A stretch of DNA of 7,550 nucleotides from contig MHYI01000030.1 in the NCBI GenBank assembly GCA_001828295.1, forward strand, positions 10,036-17,585, in the 5' to 3' direction. The position numbers were made by a program, and so were the translations under genes. Origin of the DNA: Planctomycetes bacterium RBG_16_41_13. Lineage in GTDB: Bacteria > Planctomycetota > Brocadiia > Brocadiales > Brocadiaceae. Shown here in pieces: positions 6,129 through 7,550 of this stretch (positions within the stretch are counted from its first letter, which is position 1; every line of letters begins with the position of its first letter). Below the pieces are notes generated by a model. That model made no database searches. It saw only the letters and a program-made list of their open reading frames with translations, and was not told where the DNA came from.

Positions 6129-6167
6129 ATGAGGTACGATTTGAGATTTAAATCGTAAATGAGGTAC
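6129..6167. repeat. Inverted heptamer remnant flanked by ATGAGGTAC direct repeats
   Basis: TACGATTT (6135-6142) and AAATCGTA (6150-6157) form a perfect 8-bp inverted repeat around a 7-nt loop. Read as heptamers, the sequence is ACGATTT, GAGATTT, AAATCGT, AAAT: units of the 2994-3081 family in opposed orientations. The nine bases ATGAGGTAC occur on both sides, at 6129-6137 and 6159-6167. The element lies in the 72-bp gap between the glycosyltransferase stop and mobB. It might act as an mRNA hairpin, but no T-tract follows. Confidence 0.7.
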
Positions 6168-6178
6168 ATTATGGAAAC

Positions 6179-6183
6179 AGGGA
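6179..6183 (+). promoter_or_regulatory. Ribosome binding site of mobB
   Basis: AGGGA ends 7 nt before the ATG at 6191 and selects it over nearby ATGs at 6171, 6186 and 6195, which are in other frames. Confidence 0.6.
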
Positions 6184-6190
6184 TAATGCT

Positions 6191-6700
6191 ATGTATGCAA
6201 AAACACCGATTGTGTCTTTTGTAGGAAAATCGAACAGCGGAAAAACAACGCTTATTGTCAAGGTCATTAAAGAATTAAAATTAAGGGGGCTTAGGGTTGC
6301 TACCATAAAACATACCCATCATAATGTTGATATGGATACGAAAGGCAAAGATAGCTGGAAACATTCACAGGCAGGGGCAGATGCTGTCATCATTGTCTCT
6401 GAAAACAAGATGGGTCTTTTTCGGACGACGCAAAAAAGGGTTTTATTGAAGGAAATGGTGGAAACCTATCTCAGGGATTTCGATATAATAATACTTGAAG
6501 GATATAAGACAGAACCCATTCCCAAAATAGAAGTCTTTAGGACAGAGAACAGTGATCAGATGGTGTGCCGGGATGATGAACATTTAATTGCAGTAATAGG
6601 CGACAAAGATCCAATGATGAATGTGCCTTATTTGCATATTGATGCGGATGTTCGAAAGATTGTGGATTTTATTATGTCATATCTGAAAATAAATGAATAA
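6191..6700 (+). CDS. mobB: Molybdopterin-guanine dinucleotide biosynthesis protein MobB
   Basis: A 169-residue cytoplasmic P-loop GTP-binding protein that assists the MobA step attaching GMP to molybdopterin, giving the cofactor of DMSO-reductase-type molybdo- or tungsto-enzymes. The Walker A loop is GKSNSGKTT (12-20), just after a short beta strand (IVSFV). It is followed by the MobB-typical ATIKHTHH (37-44), DTKGKDSWKHSQAGAD (49-64) and the Walker B-like DIIILEGYK (98-106) with KIEVFR (112-117). The length matches the family (about 165-175). The last 8 bp overlap the start of the P460-type cytochrome gene in ATGAATAA, so the two are likely co-translated. No mobA or molybdoenzyme gene is in the window. 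The gene is preceded by the inverted heptamer element rather than by a recognisable promoter. Confidence 0.93.
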   Translation: MYAKTPIVSFVGKSNSGKTTLIVKVIKELKLRGLRVATIKHTHHNVDMDTKGKDSWKHSQAGADAVIIVSENKMGLFRTTQKRVLLKEMVETYLRDFDIIILEGYKTEPIPKIEVFRTENSDQMVCRDDEHLIAVIGDKDPMMNVPYLHIDADVRKIVDFIMSYLKINE

Positions 6701-7202
6701 AAGCAAAACAACAGGGTTTCTTATTTTGGTAATAGCGGCTGTTTGTTTCGTTTCGCAAAAAAGGGGAACGGCTGAAATATTTGGCATAAATGAAAAAATA
6801 AATGCGCAGAGATTATGGGAATATATGACAAAAGAAAATCCCTACCAATGCTATCCGGCATGGCCCGGCAAAGAGGGCATTTATGAGAGTACTATGCCTC
6901 CCGGCGACATTTTGCGGCTGTATATAAATGACCTTGCACTGGATACTGTTGTCAACAAAAAAGGAATATTCCCCAACGGCTCTCTCCTGATAAAAGAAAT
7001 CTATACAGAAGAAAATAAGGTGTCTTTGCTTACCGTGATGTATAAAGAGAAGGGGTTTGATCCGCACGGAAATGACTGGTACTGGGTAAAATACGGTCAT
7101 GACGGGGAAGTTAAATTGGAAGGAAGGGTAGGATTATGCATAGAATGCCATGTGGGCGTTGCAGATAATGACTATGTATTCACGGGAAGTATAAAGAAAT
7201 AA
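6693..7202 (+). CDS. Cytochrome P460-family c-type haem protein, exported
   Basis: A 169-residue protein with an N-terminal hydrophobic segment (about residues 8-20) after MNKSKTT, consistent with Sec export to the periplasm. The mature part follows the cytochrome P460 family layout. An MPPGDILRLYINDLALD segment (68-84) is followed by FPNGSLLIKEIY (93-104), LLTVMYKEKGFDP (112-124), NDWYWVKYGHDGEV (127-140) and a C-terminal CIECH (149-153) then NDYVFT (159-164). CxxCH covalently binds one c-type haem. P460 proteins of ammonia oxidisers carry a lysine-haem crosslink and oxidise hydroxylamine, while related cytochrome c'-beta proteins lack it. Lys101 in the strand before the haem motif is a possible crosslink residue, but this cannot be settled here. 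The Cys18 context (AAVC) is a poor lipobox. There is no good Shine-Dalgarno; the ATG lies within the end of mobB, suggesting coupled translation. Confidence 0.87.
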   Translation: MNKSKTTGFLILVIAAVCFVSQKRGTAEIFGINEKINAQRLWEYMTKENPYQCYPAWPGKEGIYESTMPPGDILRLYINDLALDTVVNKKGIFPNGSLLIKEIYTEENKVSLLTVMYKEKGFDPHGNDWYWVKYGHDGEVKLEGRVGLCIECHVGVADNDYVFTGSIKK

Positions 7203-7249
7203 AAAGCGTGGTAACACTTTAGTCTTTTGAAACTGGAAATTGTCATTTG

Positions 7250-7274
7250 TAGTGCGACGAGGTTCGTCGCACTA
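7250..7274. repeat. REP-like palindrome, copy 1
   Basis: TAGTGCGACGA (7250-7260) and TCGTCGCACTA (7264-7274) form a perfect 11-bp stem with the 3-nt loop GGT. It starts 48 bp after the P460 gene stop. It could stabilise or end that transcript, but no T-tract follows. The size and the second, opposed copy fit a small dispersed palindromic repeat. Confidence 0.85.
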
Positions 7275-7312
7275 TTTGAGCATACCCTATTCCTTATCGC
7301 ACAACTTTTTTT

Positions 7313-7335
7313 GGTGCGACGAACCTCGTCGCTCT
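7313..7335. repeat. REP-like palindrome, copy 2 (inverted)
   Basis: This 23-mer is the reverse complement of 7251-7273 with two differences (7313 and 7333). Its own stem is GCGACGA (7316-7322) with TCGTCGC (7326-7332) around ACC. The two copies, 39 bp apart and opposed, resemble the paired REP arrangement called a BIME. Confidence 0.85.
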
Positions 7336-7361
7336 ACACTCTGCGTAATCTGTGGTTCCTC

Positions 7362-7382
7362 TTTCGTATTTCGTGTTTCGTG
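7362..7382. repeat. Three tandem heptamers TTTCGTA/TTTCGTG
   Basis: TTTCGTA (7362-7368) and then TTTCGTG twice (7369-7375, 7376-7382). It is a second sequence family with the same 7-bp period as the array at 2994-3081. Confidence 0.75.
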
Positions 7383-7398
7383 CTTGTTTGTTTCTGGC

Positions 7399-7448
7399 CA
7401 TGCCATCTGAGGTTATTCTTCGTTATCGAAGATGATGGTAATGGCATG
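7399..7448. repeat. Long imperfect inverted repeat
   Basis: CATGCCAT (7399-7406) pairs perfectly with ATGGCATG (7441-7448). Nested inside is a second stem, TCTTCG (7417-7422 region) with CGAAGA (7427-7432), around TTAT. The result is a two-tier hairpin of about 50 nt with an unpaired middle. Confidence 0.55.
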
Positions 7449-7465
7449 TTCTGATGTCTCCAGGC

Positions 7466-7490
7466 GGGTTCAGGTTTGCAACCTGAATCC
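7466..7490. repeat. Perfect 8-bp palindrome TTCAGGTT/AACCTGAA
   Basis: TTCAGGTT (7469-7476) and AACCTGAA (7480-7487) flank a TGC loop. A G·T and two G-C pairs extend the stem to 11 bp (7466-7490). CCACGTTTTAT follows, so on the plus strand it is a weak terminator candidate. The strong symmetry suggests another dispersed palindrome. Confidence 0.65.
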
Positions 7491-7550
7491 CCACGTTTTA
7501 TATTGTTCCTGACTGCTAGTAGGGGGGGATTTAGCCATTTTAGATACATA

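Larger units (their letters stand above)
7203..7550. other. Gene-free, repeat-rich tail of the window
   Basis: No convincing coding sequence on either strand. The only longer frames are low-complexity readings of repeats. The segment contains two opposed copies of a REP-like palindrome, a three-unit heptamer run, a long imperfect hairpin and a separate 8-bp perfect palindrome. A G7 run lies at 7522-7528. The gene beyond the right edge is not visible. Confidence 0.75.

Noticed and set aside
6738..6750. Lipoprotein signal at Cys18 of the P460-type protein
   Set aside because: The preceding residues AAV do not fit a lipobox, which needs a small residue directly before Cys.
7305..7335. Intrinsic terminator formed by the T-run and palindrome copy 2
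   Set aside because: The T-run precedes the stem on the plus strand, and on the minus strand the stem is followed by A residues, so the order is wrong for either direction.
7227..7454. 75-codon plus-strand frame
   Set aside because: It reads through two palindromes and the heptamer run, and its composition is erratic.
7334..7549. 71-codon minus-strand frame ending in a Lys/Arg-rich tail
   Set aside because: It covers the palindromes and the TTTCGTG heptamers and its composition follows the repeats. There is no family resemblance and no clear ribosome site.
1..7550. A new multi-gene defence or biosynthetic system
   Set aside because: All but one protein gene fall into recognisable housekeeping or accessory families, and no clustering of effector, sensor, transposase or nuclease genes supports a system.

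Overview
This 7.55 kb window looks like ordinary chromosome from a moderately AT-rich Gram-negative-type bacterium. It holds seven confidently placed genes, one unrecognised secreted-protein gene, and intergenic DNA unusually rich in short repeats. The repeats (heptamer tandem arrays, small palindromes) together with a P460-type c-type cytochrome, a MobB and a GpgS-like glycosyltransferase would fit an anammox-type planctomycete such as the Brocadiales. That placement is inference from gene content and repeat style, not from a marker gene.

Layout. 1-2995: a 5'-truncated cysS (cysteinyl-tRNA synthetase, entering at its HIGH motif) is followed after 4 bp by a GAF + HD-GYP cyclic-di-GMP phosphodiesterase-like gene. 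2994-3081: a tandem heptamer array starts inside the stop codon of the HD-GYP gene. It fills the whole leader of a stand-alone Smr-domain gene (3089-3343). 3378-4019, minus strand: a secreted alpha-helical protein of unknown function, convergent with smr. 4020-4423: a 404 bp gap between divergent genes, with a near-consensus promoter and a long leader. 4424-4777: a DUF486 small membrane protein. 4856-6118: a GpgS-like (GT81-related) glycosyltransferase. 6191-7202: mobB overlapping a P460-family c-type cytochrome gene by 8 bp. 7203-7550: no credible gene, but several palindromes and another heptamer run.

How the genes work together. Two tight pairs are visible: cysS/HD-GYP and mobB/P460 cytochrome, both likely translationally coupled. 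The rest look like independent housekeeping or accessory genes. No multi-gene defence, secretion or biosynthetic system is evident. The most unusual content is the repeat landscape. The AAATCCC/AAATCGT heptamers have a 21-bp higher-order order. Degenerate inverted copies lie near 6136-6160. Other period-7 runs occur at 4198-4211 and 7362-7382. Two inverted copies of a REP-like palindrome lie at 7250-7335.
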